Numbered from the stretch's first letter, positions 27,227 through 35,332 are shown. The stretch: DNA of 64,000 nucleotides from GCA-2706205 sp964215955 (GCA_964215955.1 CAXPDR010000038.1:1-64000), one strand, 5' to 3'. Notes: generated by a model from the letters alone, not told the origin. A program made the numbers and translations.

Positions 27227-27641
27227 GCAGTAAAAATTCTTTTTCAAAATATTCTATGGTTTTTCTCATATTCCAGGAATGATTTTCAACATTCTCTAAA
27301 AGACCTAAAGGTATTTTAGAAATAATTTCATCGTAAATATTCTTGGATTCTTGGTAGGTTTTAAAGTAAGGATCTAGCCCGTACAATAAATCAGGGTCAT
27401 TCAAAGCTGAATAAAATTCCTCATTAAAATGCTTTTCAAGTAAAAGAGCGTAAATGATTGCGACAGAATAGGACTTGCCAGGATAATACCAGTTCTCATC
27501 CTCGACCGTAAAATATCTTAAAGCTCTTGAGATCACTGAACTTTCTTCAAACTCTTCTACTATTGGCTTTCCTTTGATATCGTCTTCAAACTCAGTATGA
27601 AGTTTATTATAAATTTCTTGGCGTATTTTCCATTCTTTCAT
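27195..27641 (-). CDS. Small helical protein of unknown function in maturation operon
   Basis: A 148-residue, mostly helical acidic protein, rich in aromatic residues (YYPGKSYSVAIIYALLLEKH, DLLYGLDPYF). No signal peptide or cysteine pattern was seen, and I do not recognise the family. It starts at ATG 27641, overlapping the upstream radical SAM gene by 4 bp (ATGA) with GAGGA nine bases ahead, so it is translationally coupled to that enzyme. A recognition or scaffold role for the adjacent maturase is possible but only inferred. Confidence 0.65.
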   Translation of the reverse strand: MKEWKIRQEIYNKLHTEFEDDIKGKPIVEEFEESSVISRALRYFTVEDENWYYPGKSYSVAIIYALLLEKHFNEEFYSALNDPDLLYGLDPYFKTYQESKNIYDEIISKIPLGLLENVENHSWNMRKTIEYFEKEFLLHEETKIFAPF

Positions 27642-28705
27642 ATGAGTAATTCCTCTATATGATTTGGGCTATTAATAAGATGCTTAAAAAGTGACTTTGG
27701 AGCTGCACAAATACTATCATCCCACTGAAGTTTATAGCAATCTCCATGACAAAGCTCTTTTACCTCACACGTTAAGCAGTCATTTGGCCTAGTCTGCTCT
27801 GTACAAATGGCATTTAAACGACTTTCATTCTCTATAAATTTTGTAGGCGAATTTGAAATATGTCCCCAAAGTTGTGTAGGTGCGGAATTTGGGCACCCAG
27901 ACAAGGAGCCATCGGCATTCATAGTGATAAGTTTTTGCTCACAGTTTCGGCACCTATTCGCGACATGCAAATTAAATTTATAAGACTTTGCAATCTCATC
28001 AAGAAACATATTTCCAATTTTTTGATAGTACTTTTTTTCAACTGTTACGTTATACATATTCATCAACCAACGATCAATTTCACTATTATGAGGAAAGATT
28101 TGAGGATTTTTCTCGGCATTCCCATCATAGGTCAATCTTTCAAAAAGGATGTATGGAAATCCAAGATCAATGGCATACTCCAATAGTTCCTCAGGTTTAA
28201 AGTTTGTCACAGTATCTTTACATAAACCAATGAGCAAAGTTAGTTCAAAGCCATTTTGATTCAAATATCTAACATTATCTTCCCATAACTTTAAATCTTG
28301 ATTACGACTTGTTAATCCATTAGAACCGAATCGAATATTTGAATCCCATGAGGTTCCTATTCCTTTTTTATCAAGAACTGTCTCAAAAAATTCTAGTTTT
28401 TTATCGTTAAGACGATATACAAGATTAGTTTGAATACCATAGTCTATACCAGGCAAGTAGCTTGTCATATTAAAGAATTTCATTAGATTTTTATGAGGAG
28501 CAAGCATCGGCTCTCCCCCATGATACATTATACGACAAGAACGGATTTTATAGTCCTCATAGATTTTTTGAATATAATGAGCTGATTGAACTGGATCAAA
28601 AAATATTTTTTTCCCTTGAGAACCACTTGTAAAACAATGAGAACAGTTTAAGTTACAGGTCTCGGTAGTTTTTAAATAAACTTGGATATCATTGGCTAAT
28701 CGCAT
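27638..28705 (-). CDS. Radical SAM/SPASM maturase
   Basis: A 355-residue protein. The radical SAM cluster motif is TCNLNCSHC (about residue 15), followed by the SAM-binding YHGGEPMLAP. A SPASM/twitch-type C-terminal cysteine set reads CRNCEQ, SGCPNSAP, CLTCEVKELCHGDC and ICAAP. The pattern is that of enzymes that modify peptides or proteins (anSME, HxsB and similar), not of small-molecule enzymes. It lies 46 bp downstream of the unknown 196-residue protein gene and is coupled to the 148-residue gene. Confidence 0.85.
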   Translation of the reverse strand: MRLANDIQVYLKTTETCNLNCSHCFTSGSQGKKIFFDPVQSAHYIQKIYEDYKIRSCRIMYHGGEPMLAPHKNLMKFFNMTSYLPGIDYGIQTNLVYRLNDKKLEFFETVLDKKGIGTSWDSNIRFGSNGLTSRNQDLKLWEDNVRYLNQNGFELTLLIGLCKDTVTNFKPEELLEYAIDLGFPYILFERLTYDGNAEKNPQIFPHNSEIDRWLMNMYNVTVEKKYYQKIGNMFLDEIAKSYKFNLHVANRCRNCEQKLITMNADGSLSGCPNSAPTQLWGHISNSPTKFIENESRLNAICTEQTRPNDCLTCEVKELCHGDCYKLQWDDSICAAPKSLFKHLINSPNHIEELLI

Positions 28706-28751
28706 TAACAGATATTATCAATCAGAAATCACAACTTCACGACCCGCCACA

Positions 28752-29342
28752 TTAAAGCCTTTCAGGAAACTTAATTAGTGGATCCTGTGGAAAAATATAG
28801 CGCTTTAGCTTTTGAATTTCAAACTTAGCATTATATGTAATACCGAAAAGCTTGAGCCCATGCGAGTACTCTTCAATCACAGGTAGTCTTCTCTTAAAGA
28901 AGGATTCAACTATGGCTTGATCATCATGAAAAAAATAACAGTCGAAAATTTCAAAATCCTCATCAGGATAATGGCCAATTCCAAATTGCGTGGCGATCCT
29001 TGAATCAATTGGAAGATCAATTGTTTTTTCAACTTTATGGACTGGAATATAATGTTTCTTGGTTATGTTCCCAAGCTCATCTATCTTTAAAGCAAAATAA
29101 TCCATTAAGCCATCTTTAGGAGCATGATTTAATACAATTACAGCACTTTCTTTTTTCACTGTTAAAAAATCCACTGGTGCAAAAGAAATTAATTCAATTG
29201 ATTTAAAGTAGGAGGTTAAAGTAGGACATCTTTGAATAACCCAGTTAAAAATAGGAAGTCCTTCTTCTGAGTTGACCCTATATGAGTTCTCAATAGTACC
29301 ATCATCATTGATTTGAATTTCAATTATCGTAGTATCTTTCAT
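28752..29342 (-). CDS. Unknown protein of maturation operon
   Basis: A 196-residue soluble protein beginning TTIIEIQINDDGTIENSYRV, a strand pair with an NDDGT turn, then a strand-rich middle (ESAVIVLNHAPKD, FEIFDCYFFHDD) and a C-terminal helix pair. There is no signal peptide and I do not recognise the family. It overlaps the stop of the preceding radical SAM gene by 23 bp, so it is translated together with it. It may be a peptide-binding partner (the fold could be compared with RRE/PqqD-type chaperones), but no such motif is visible. Confidence 0.6.
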   Translation of the reverse strand: MKDTTIIEIQINDDGTIENSYRVNSEEGLPIFNWVIQRCPTLTSYFKSIELISFAPVDFLTVKKESAVIVLNHAPKDGLMDYFALKIDELGNITKKHYIPVHKVEKTIDLPIDSRIATQFGIGHYPDEDFEIFDCYFFHDDQAIVESFFKRRLPVIEEYSHGLKLFGITYNAKFEIQKLKRYIFPQDPLIKFPERL

Positions 29343-30339
29343 CTATTTGCCGAAATAAATCTTTATATAAACAGGTTGGGAGACTTTCAAAACCTTTAAA
29401 ATCATGTTGTAAGAAACATCCTAAACCACAACGTTGATAATATTCACATTGGATACAATTATATTTTTCAACAAACCGATCTTCCATCTTATGATTACTC
29501 TCTTTTCCATCGGTGGTTTTTAATTCAGGAAAAAGATAATCATCTACTAAAGCTCGACATTTTCCCCTAACCCCTTGATGACCAACAATAGACGAAGACT
29601 GACATGTCATTTCATTTTTTTCGTGCTTAATCCATAAATTCACAGGACTGACATTCGGATAATTATCGATCAAAAAACTAAATGCTTTTTGGATATCTAA
29701 CTCGGAAGGAAGCATCACTTTATGATTTTTCTCTGGGGAATAGTAATCAAAATAGAAGCTAAAATCCGAGCTATATAACTTTTTAAACAAAGAGCTTTCA
29801 TTTTTCAACAATTCTGCAATATTTGGTTTGGTCAAGACAACGGAAACTGTTCCAACATAAGATTTCAATTCATAAATATTCTTTTCAAAAATTTTTAAAT
29901 TCGCTGGTTTGAACCTACCGTGAAAATCAAAGCTAGTTGTTAATCTACAAGAAATTTTTTCTTGTTCCAATCTCTCAAGTAATTGAATAACCCTCGATGT
30001 ATTATGATAAACTAAATTCGTAACCCAATTGATTGAAAATGATTTACCTTCTGGAAACTTTTGATCAATGATTCTCGCCATTTCAAAGTAATCATCGAAT
30101 ATATAATCTGGTATTTTATCCGCAAAAAGCTCTCCACCCATCAAGTTAATTACAATATGCGAATTCATTTCCTGCCTACAAGCAGAAAGAATATCAAAAG
30201 CTCTTTCTTTTATTTGTTCAATACCGGTCCAGTCACTATGATCTTGCCAACAAAACTCGCAATTTAAGTTACACCACTCAAAAAGATTAACGAACAACTC
30301 TGAACTTTTCGAACGTTTGTTTTCAACTATTGGATTCAA
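29320..30339 (-). CDS. Radical SAM/SPASM maturase (paralogue of the one at 33210)
   Basis: A 339-residue protein from a TTG start at 30339 with AGGGGG six bases upstream. The cluster motif is WCNLNCEFCWQDH, followed by NLMGGELF as the SAM-binding GGE, TSFDFHGRF, and the C-terminal set CIQCEYYQRCGLGCFLQHD ending TCLYKDL. It shares these blocks with the protein at 33210-34226 (CNL-C-FC-QDH, MGGELF, TSFDF-GR, NYPNV, DRFVE, CGL-C), so the two are paralogues on opposite sides of the shared promoter. Its TTG start lies within the preceding gene (17-bp overlap). Confidence 0.85.
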   Translation of the reverse strand: MNPIVENKRSKSSELFVNLFEWCNLNCEFCWQDHSDWTGIEQIKERAFDILSACRQEMNSHIVINLMGGELFADKIPDYIFDDYFEMARIIDQKFPEGKSFSINWVTNLVYHNTSRVIQLLERLEQEKISCRLTTSFDFHGRFKPANLKIFEKNIYELKSYVGTVSVVLTKPNIAELLKNESSLFKKLYSSDFSFYFDYYSPEKNHKVMLPSELDIQKAFSFLIDNYPNVSPVNLWIKHEKNEMTCQSSSIVGHQGVRGKCRALVDDYLFPELKTTDGKESNHKMEDRFVEKYNCIQCEYYQRCGLGCFLQHDFKGFESLPTCLYKDLFRQIDERYYDN

Positions 30340-31441
30340 TAAATGCCCCCTGATCGAATTCCAAACCTTCTAAGCGAGACAAGTCTCCATCCCTAATAAA
30401 TTTATACAAATTATTTATTAGAAAATGATTATTTCGAAAATAATCTTTCCCTTTTAAAAAATAACACCCATGCCCATGATTTATATCGAAAATTAAAAGC
30501 TCTTCCCATTTAAGTTCATAAGTTAGTTTAGAGCGCATCTCTTGATCAAAGTTTCTGAAAGGTTTTTCTACCCACTGATCATTCTCAAAAAATTTATACT
30601 TATCCATGAAATCTTTATTAATATTTAACTCTTCAAAAATCGTATAAGAATAATGCTCCCTAATATAATCCGTATTCTCTTCCTTAAACTCTGGATCATT
30701 TATCCACTTGAGAACAGGAGAAGCACTGATATTTTCTAAGATTGATAACTCTGGTTTCTCAACATAAGATTTCGCAATAAATTTTATCTGTTGAGGGCTA
30801 CTTAATAAATGTTGTTTGATCGAATTGATGTTACTAAACCATCTTTTCCAAGCAAGTTGTTCAATTCTCTTTAATAGAAAACTAGCATAAATTGAGTTAG
30901 GGTTAATGGAATATTGAATCAGTAATTTCTCAAAAGATAAACTTCCTTTATCAAGATTTCTAAAAAAGTCTAAAGGTGAAATAGCTTCAAAGTGTTCAAA
31001 AAACTTCTCCTTGCCAATGTAAGGATAGTGATCATCGACTTTAGAAATATTACGATCTCGTTGTGAGCCTCTAACAATTCTGACCAGTTTTTCATTTTCT
31101 CTATACGAATTATATAACCAATAAATTCTCTTCGGGTCAGCTTTAATAAAAATACTTTTCCAAAACTTTAATTGAATATAACAATATAATTTGGGGTCTG
31201 CATAAATGACAAATTCTCCTCCCTCCGCTTTAGAAAGGACATCTTGCCAAAAAAGCCCCTCATTATCTTGAAAGTTCTTCTTTACCAGATCGAAGTAACA
31301 GTCGACCTCACCACAATTAGTATTGACGATTGCGGAAATAGGATGTGCAACATTACGGTCAAAAGCCAGATGAATATGTAACTTCGAAGAAGTTAAATAA
31401 CGATTGGATTCTAAAAAGACATCATTAAACAGATGAAACAT
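30323..31441 (-). CDS. Unknown protein of maturation operon
   Basis: A 372-residue soluble protein that I do not recognise. The N-terminal 100 residues look like an alpha/beta domain (SKLHIHLAFDRNVAHPISAIV, GGEFVIYADPKLYCYIQLKF). The rest is helical and aromatic-rich, and the C-terminal part contains LLIFDINHGHGCYFLKGKD. It overlaps its neighbours on both sides by 17 bp, which ties it to translation of the putative precursor gene cluster. The strand-Asp arrangement in the first half could suit a transferase or nucleotide-binding fold, but no motif supports a function. Confidence 0.6.
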   Translation of the reverse strand: MFHLFNDVFLESNRYLTSSKLHIHLAFDRNVAHPISAIVNTNCGEVDCYFDLVKKNFQDNEGLFWQDVLSKAEGGEFVIYADPKLYCYIQLKFWKSIFIKADPKRIYWLYNSYRENEKLVRIVRGSQRDRNISKVDDHYPYIGKEKFFEHFEAISPLDFFRNLDKGSLSFEKLLIQYSINPNSIYASFLLKRIEQLAWKRWFSNINSIKQHLLSSPQQIKFIAKSYVEKPELSILENISASPVLKWINDPEFKEENTDYIREHYSYTIFEELNINKDFMDKYKFFENDQWVEKPFRNFDQEMRSKLTYELKWEELLIFDINHGHGCYFLKGKDYFRNNHFLINNLYKFIRDGDLSRLEGLEFDQGAFIESNS

Positions 31442-32138
31442 TAAGTTTCTCTAACTCGGGTTTTCCCTCTATTAGTGCATGTAACATTAAATAAGTTGAA
31501 TTCTCTTCATTCAAAAAATAATGAAAAAGACTTTTCCCCTTAAAAATATGTTCTTCAAATTGTTGTTTAAAATAATACACGGGAAACTTACTTGGAAGAG
31601 AATAATATGTATTCAAAAATCCAGGAATAGAGAAAAGATTAACAACATTTTTTCCAATATAATTGATATCATCAATATGAGGATACTTAGCGGAAACCTC
31701 CATTTCATTTTCAAGAAATTCAATGGAAGAAATTTGATAAATCATGGTAGAGGTTAAAAATGTATTCCACTTATCAAACAACTCTTTATTTTCATCTAAA
31801 AACTCTTGTGCTTCCTCTTTAGAAAGCGCTGGGTTATCGACAAACTCAAACCAATCAATTCCCACACTATGTAACACGAGTACTGCCAAATTAATTGATA
31901 AAGAATTCAAAGTATTTAGGGTATTTAAATCCATGTATGACTTTAATATTTCTTTCTTCTCTTCAAATGAGCAGCCATCAAAACTAAGCTCACAATTAAG
32001 TTCAAGATTAGCAATATAAACGAGGAGATCCTTCCCTTTAAGTTGGCTATTTTTCACATCAATTAGAAAAAACATTTCTTTGTCTTGAAACTGTTGTTTA
32101 ACAAGGTCCATTGTAAGGGGTGCTGTACATTCTATCAT
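31425..32138 (-). CDS. Unknown protein directly after the candidate precursor
   Basis: About 237 residues from the ATG at 32138; the longer frame to 32168 would overlap the precursor gene. The chosen start has its ribosome site, GAGGGAGA, inside the codons for the precursor's last residues, and lies 2 bp after that stop codon. The protein begins MIECTAPLTMDLVKQQFQD, is acidic, helical and leucine-rich (LNTLNTLNSLSINLAVLVL) and has no signal peptide. I do not recognise it. Tight linkage suggests it acts on the precursor. Confidence 0.6.
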   Translation of the reverse strand: MIECTAPLTMDLVKQQFQDKEMFFLIDVKNSQLKGKDLLVYIANLELNCELSFDGCSFEEKKEILKSYMDLNTLNTLNSLSINLAVLVLHSVGIDWFEFVDNPALSKEEAQEFLDENKELFDKWNTFLTSTMIYQISSIEFLENEMEVSAKYPHIDDINYIGKNVVNLFSIPGFLNTYYSLPSKFPVYYFKQQFEEHIFKGKSLFHYFLNEENSTYLMLHALIEGKPELEKLNVSSV

Positions 32139-32140
32139 TG

Positions 32141-32695
32141 TTATCGTCTCCCTCTTGAACCATGACATGAACTATGACAGCTTGAATGGCATCCATACAA
32201 ATCCACAGAAGAATCTCTTATTGCTTTTACTTCAAGTTTTAAAAGGTCCATAAAATCTTGAAGATCTTCCCAATTCATCATTGTTCCACCATCCGGTTGA
32301 GAAATAGGTAGTTGAAAATATTTCATATAATGGTCACTCATAGCTGTCGCTCTAGACTGCGAAGATGTACTTGGAGTTCCAATCTGGCGCCCAGACATAT
32401 TAGTCATGTACGTATACGCCCGAACCGTCCTCATACGTGTCATCTCCATTGCCCAGCCATGAATAATATTGAATATATTAGTTGGGGTTAATCCATTTAC
32501 AGTTATATCAGTTTCAGTTCGATCACCGGGCTCAGTTTGTGAACCAAAATGACTTGGCTGAGAAGGAGTAAAAGGTTGATTTCCTGAGTGCCATACAGCA
32601 GTACCAAGAGATGCATTATCTCTTAAGTATTGAACAACTCTCGAGTTAAATTCATTAACGATACTTGTCTTTGTAACTGGGGTACCTAAACTCAT
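32141..32695 (-). CDS. Candidate modified-peptide precursor with CHSS repeat
   Basis: A 184-residue protein from the ATG at 32695, which follows AGAGGAGA by about 7 bases; a GTG at 32701 is too close to that site. Residues 1-165 form a soluble, Met/Thr/Ser-rich domain ending in a helix (NWEDLQDFMDLLKLEVKAIR). The last 16 residues are CHSSCHSSCHGSRGRR: three Cys-His-x-Ser units of four residues, then a basic GRR tail. The repeat fits both a CXXX and an HXS pattern, and the Ser codons differ from unit to unit, so it is kept at the protein level. It is the first gene of an operon with two radical SAM enzymes and an oxygenase. I infer that the tail is the modified core. Confidence 0.7.
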   Translation of the reverse strand: MSLGTPVTKTSIVNEFNSRVVQYLRDNASLGTAVWHSGNQPFTPSQPSHFGSQTEPGDRTETDITVNGLTPTNIFNIIHGWAMEMTRMRTVRAYTYMTNMSGRQIGTPSTSSQSRATAMSDHYMKYFQLPISQPDGGTMMNWEDLQDFMDLLKLEVKAIRDSSVDLYGCHSSCHSSCHGSRGRR

Positions 32696-32709
32696 ATTCA
32701 CTCTCCTCT

Positions 32710-32751
32710 ATTTTACAAAAATGATATGTTATATTACTATTTTTGTAAAAT
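32710..32751. promoter_or_regulatory. Perfect 13-bp inverted repeat with two overlapping divergent promoters
   Basis: ATTTTACAAAAAT (32710-32722) and its exact inverse ATTTTTGTAAAAT (32739-32751) flank a 16-bp spacer. Rightward promoter: TTTACA 32712-32717, 17 bp, TACTAT 32735-32740. Leftward promoter: TTTACA at 32749-32744, 17 bp, TATCAT at 32726-32721. Each -35 lies in the arm that contains or abuts the other's -10, so RNA polymerase can hold only one at a time. The whole 68-bp gap between the two ATG codons contains little else than these and the two ribosome sites. Confidence 0.7.
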
Positions 32752-32763
32752 GGAGCAACTCAG

Positions 32764-33213
32764 ATGAAAATGATTGATAACATAAGTCAACTTTATATCA
32801 AAGGCTTCATCCGGGCCATTGACAACAGCTTATTGGAAATGGCCAAAGAATCACGAAATTCTTCTGCTAGATCGCATATTGAATGCAATTACCTTAATCA
32901 ATTTTTTCAAGAATACCGATTAATTCGCTCTGGCTCATGGGAAGGAATCGATGATCAATCTACAGATTGGCATAACGATCGTAAAGAAGGACATAATATA
33001 AGTTTTTTAATTTATTTGGACAAATGTTCTCCCGAAAGTGGTGGCCAGCTTGAAGTTAAAACCAATGATTTCAAAAGCATAATTTATCCTGAACCAGGAT
33101 TAGTAGTGATATTAAATCAATCAATGCATTTTAAACATCGAGCACTTCCCTGCAAAACAAGAAGAAGAGTTTTAAGTTTTGATTACCTTCTAAATGATTT
33201 GGAGACAAAATGA
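32764..33213 (+). CDS. 2-oxoglutarate/Fe(II) oxygenase (prolyl-4-hydroxylase-like)
   Basis: A 149-residue single-domain protein. The Fe(II) facial triad is seen as WHND (H70, D72) and FKHRAL (H125), with the 2OG-binding arginine in KTRRRVLSFDY about ten residues later. The strand SFLIYLDKCSPESGGQLEV is the typical 2OG-FeII_Oxy_3 core with a GG-x-L turn. It would hydroxylate a peptide or protein residue. It is the first gene of the rightward operon, starts 12 bases after the inverted repeat, and overlaps the next radical SAM gene by 4 bp. Confidence 0.82.
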   Translation: MKMIDNISQLYIKGFIRAIDNSLLEMAKESRNSSARSHIECNYLNQFFQEYRLIRSGSWEGIDDQSTDWHNDRKEGHNISFLIYLDKCSPESGGQLEVKTNDFKSIIYPEPGLVVILNQSMHFKHRALPCKTRRRVLSFDYLLNDLETK

Positions 33214-34226
33214 GTTTAGCTCAAATTTTACTTGCCTCAAAGCAAGCTTTGGTTCCGGAAATTGAAATTCATTTATTTGAGGACTGTAACCTCTCTTGCG
33301 GTTTCTGCTCACAAGATCATGATTCAGGAGTTAATTTTAACTTTGAAAAGAAATTAAGATTAGTTAATGAATTTATAAATACAAAAAAAGAAGAATACAA
33401 CACTTTTAAAGTGAGTATAATGGGAGGTGAACTATTCCAAAATAAAATAGAATCCTTTACCCCATATCAAGAATTCATTTTTGAAATAAAAAAAATGCTA
33501 ACAGGTAAATCAGTAACCTTTTTTATGACTAGTAATCTTATTTTTAATAACCCAACGCGTTTGGAAGAACTACTTAAAAGTTTGCGCTCAAAAGGAATCG
33601 ATGTTTTTATAACCACCTCTTTTGATTTTGCAGGAAGGGGCTGGACTCAGCAACAAAGAGATCTTTTTAAGAAGAATGTTATCTATTTAAGGAGCTATAT
33701 ATATTCTATTTCAGTCACTTTACATAAGCCTGGAATCCAAGCGATGTTAAATAAAACGGATAAATTATACGAGTTTTTATACGATAACTTTAAAATAAAC
33801 TTCGATTGGTATGTACCTGATTTAAAAAATGCTGCAACTTTTCTACCTTCAGATAATGATTGTAAAAATGCACTTCTTTATCTCGCTAGAAATTATCCAA
33901 ATGTTCACCCGATAAAGGAAATTGTAAATCAAGAGCTTAATCAAATTCAATGTTGCTCAGAAAACAGAATACTTATCGCAGCTAATGATTCTATCTCCAA
34001 CTGTCAGTACCTTGATTATGCTGACAATAAATTCAAAGGAAAACCTAATAAATTCACAACATTTGATATGGCCGACAGATTTGTAGAAGAACAAGGATGT
34101 GCTACTTGTGAACATATAAAACATTGCGGTCTTTATTGTTACGTTGCTGCAGACTATGCTAAAAGAAATCAAAATACTTTGAGCTGTTTTATAAAAGAAT
34201 TTTATGAGGAATTTCCATGCAAATGA
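33210..34226 (+). CDS. Radical SAM/SPASM maturase (paralogue of the one at 29320)
   Basis: A 338-residue protein with cluster motif DCNLSCGFCSQDH (about residue 27), SAM motif IMGGELF, TSFDFAGRG, and a C-terminal set QCCSEN, NCQYL and CATCEHIKHCGLYCY, ending LSCFIKEF. It aligns along its length with the leftward enzyme at 29320-30339, so the pair came from a duplication. It is coupled to the oxygenase gene by an ATGA overlap. Inside its last codons is the ribosome site for the small ORF at 34217. Confidence 0.87.
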   Translation: MSLAQILLASKQALVPEIEIHLFEDCNLSCGFCSQDHDSGVNFNFEKKLRLVNEFINTKKEEYNTFKVSIMGGELFQNKIESFTPYQEFIFEIKKMLTGKSVTFFMTSNLIFNNPTRLEELLKSLRSKGIDVFITTSFDFAGRGWTQQQRDLFKKNVIYLRSYIYSISVTLHKPGIQAMLNKTDKLYEFLYDNFKINFDWYVPDLKNAATFLPSDNDCKNALLYLARNYPNVHPIKEIVNQELNQIQCCSENRILIAANDSISNCQYLDYADNKFKGKPNKFTTFDMADRFVEEQGCATCEHIKHCGLYCYVAADYAKRNQNTLSCFIKEFYEEFPCK

Positions 34227-34297
34227 AAGAACAAAGCCTAGACTATTCAATGGTTTTTATAATAAATTACAATAAAAATGATAGGAAAGGTGCTTAA
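34217..34297 (+). CDS. Small 26-residue ORF between two radical SAM genes
   Basis: ATG at 34217 (or 34223) follows GAGGAA (34206-34211) at 5-bp spacing and encodes MQMKEQSLDYSMVFIINY followed by NKNDRKGA. Its TAA at 34295-34297 directly abuts the TTG start of the next enzyme, so it would couple translation of the two maturases. It overlaps the previous gene by 10 bp. It could be a second tiny substrate peptide or only a coupling leader. No cysteine is present. Nothing but position and the ribosome site supports it as a real gene. Confidence 0.4.
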   Translation: MQMKEQSLDYSMVFIINYNKNDRKGA

Positions 34298-35332
34298 TTG
34301 GAACTTATAATCAAACCAACAGAGATTTGTAATTTTTCTTGTACATTCTGTAGTTCGACAAATTTGGTTGATGATAAAAAAGCATTACTGAATCATGAAC
34401 AAATTTTTACCTTTCTAAAACGTTATCCAGAAACCAATACAATTATAATTAATGGAGGTGATCCATTAGTTCTCTCTCCTGATTATTATTGGGAAATTAT
34501 AGATTTTTTAGATCAGCATCAAATGATCACAACTTTAAGTTTTACCACAAACTTATGGGATTTTTATAAAAAGCCATTAAAATGGAGAGATCTCTTTCGT
34601 CACAGAAGGGTTGGAGTTTCAACTTCTTTTAACTACGGAGAAACTAGACGAATATCTAAATCAAAGGTTTTTACTGAAAAACATTTTTTAGATATTGTTG
34701 AACTATTCTATGATAATGTTGGCTATAGGCCAGACTTTATTAGTGTCATTACTGACGAAAACTATGATACTGCCATTAAAAATGTTGAACTCGCAAAAAA
34801 GCTAGATGTGGAATGCAAGCTTAATTATGCAATGGCATCAGGTTTACTTGGTAATCCGCTCCAACTTTCTAGAATCTATCAATTATACATCGAAATAATT
34901 AGTAGAGATCTCTATCCTTGGGAATTCAATTCAAAAGAACTCATAAAGAAAATTAATGGAGGTCATAATATTTGCCCTAGAAATCGTAAATGCGATGAAA
35001 CGATAAGATGCTTACAACCTGAAGGTGATTATTATTCTTGTGGCGCTTTCGGCGATGACAAGAACTTTCCAATTGACTTTAATGCAGAAATGAAAGGAAA
35101 AAAACAAACCCCTCTTCAAGAAGAATTAAGTATTCAAACTATGAAGCCCGAGTGTTACAGCTGCCCAATGTTTGAAATTTGTAATGGATGTAAAAAAACA
35201 GTTCTTGATCACAAAAAATCAAATATTGTTGAAGATCACTGTCACCTAATGAAGCAATTAGCTCCTAAAATTTTGGATTTGAATGAGAAAAATAAATATT
35301 TCGCTGAACCCGACTTATCTCTGCAACTTTAG
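34298..35332 (+). CDS. Radical SAM/SPASM protein
   Basis: A 344-residue protein from a TTG start at 34298; no in-frame ATG exists nearby, and GGAAAGG lies seven bases upstream. The cluster motif is ICNFSCTFCSS (about residue 11), the SAM motif is INGGDPL, and the C-terminal SPASM-like set is CPRNRKCDETIRC, SCGAFGDD, CYSCPMFEICNGCKKT and EDHC. The pattern is typical of a peptide maturase with two auxiliary clusters. The next gene begins inside its last 17 codons. Confidence 0.82.
   Translation: MELIIKPTEICNFSCTFCSSTNLVDDKKALLNHEQIFTFLKRYPETNTIIINGGDPLVLSPDYYWEIIDFLDQHQMITTLSFTTNLWDFYKKPLKWRDLFRHRRVGVSTSFNYGETRRISKSKVFTEKHFLDIVELFYDNVGYRPDFISVITDENYDTAIKNVELAKKLDVECKLNYAMASGLLGNPLQLSRIYQLYIEIISRDLYPWEFNSKELIKKINGGHNICPRNRKCDETIRCLQPEGDYYSCGAFGDDKNFPIDFNAEMKGKKQTPLQEELSIQTMKPECYSCPMFEICNGCKKTVLDHKKSNIVEDHCHLMKQLAPKILDLNEKNKYFAEPDLSLQL

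Noticed and set aside
27860..28200. Plus-strand open frames inside the radical SAM gene at 27638
   Set aside because: They lack ribosome sites and lie fully within a well-supported gene with conserved motifs in the other frame.
28706..28751. Seven-codon ORF after the 196-residue gene (MWRVVKL)
   Set aside because: It is too short and has no separate ribosome site; it is not a credible peptide gene.
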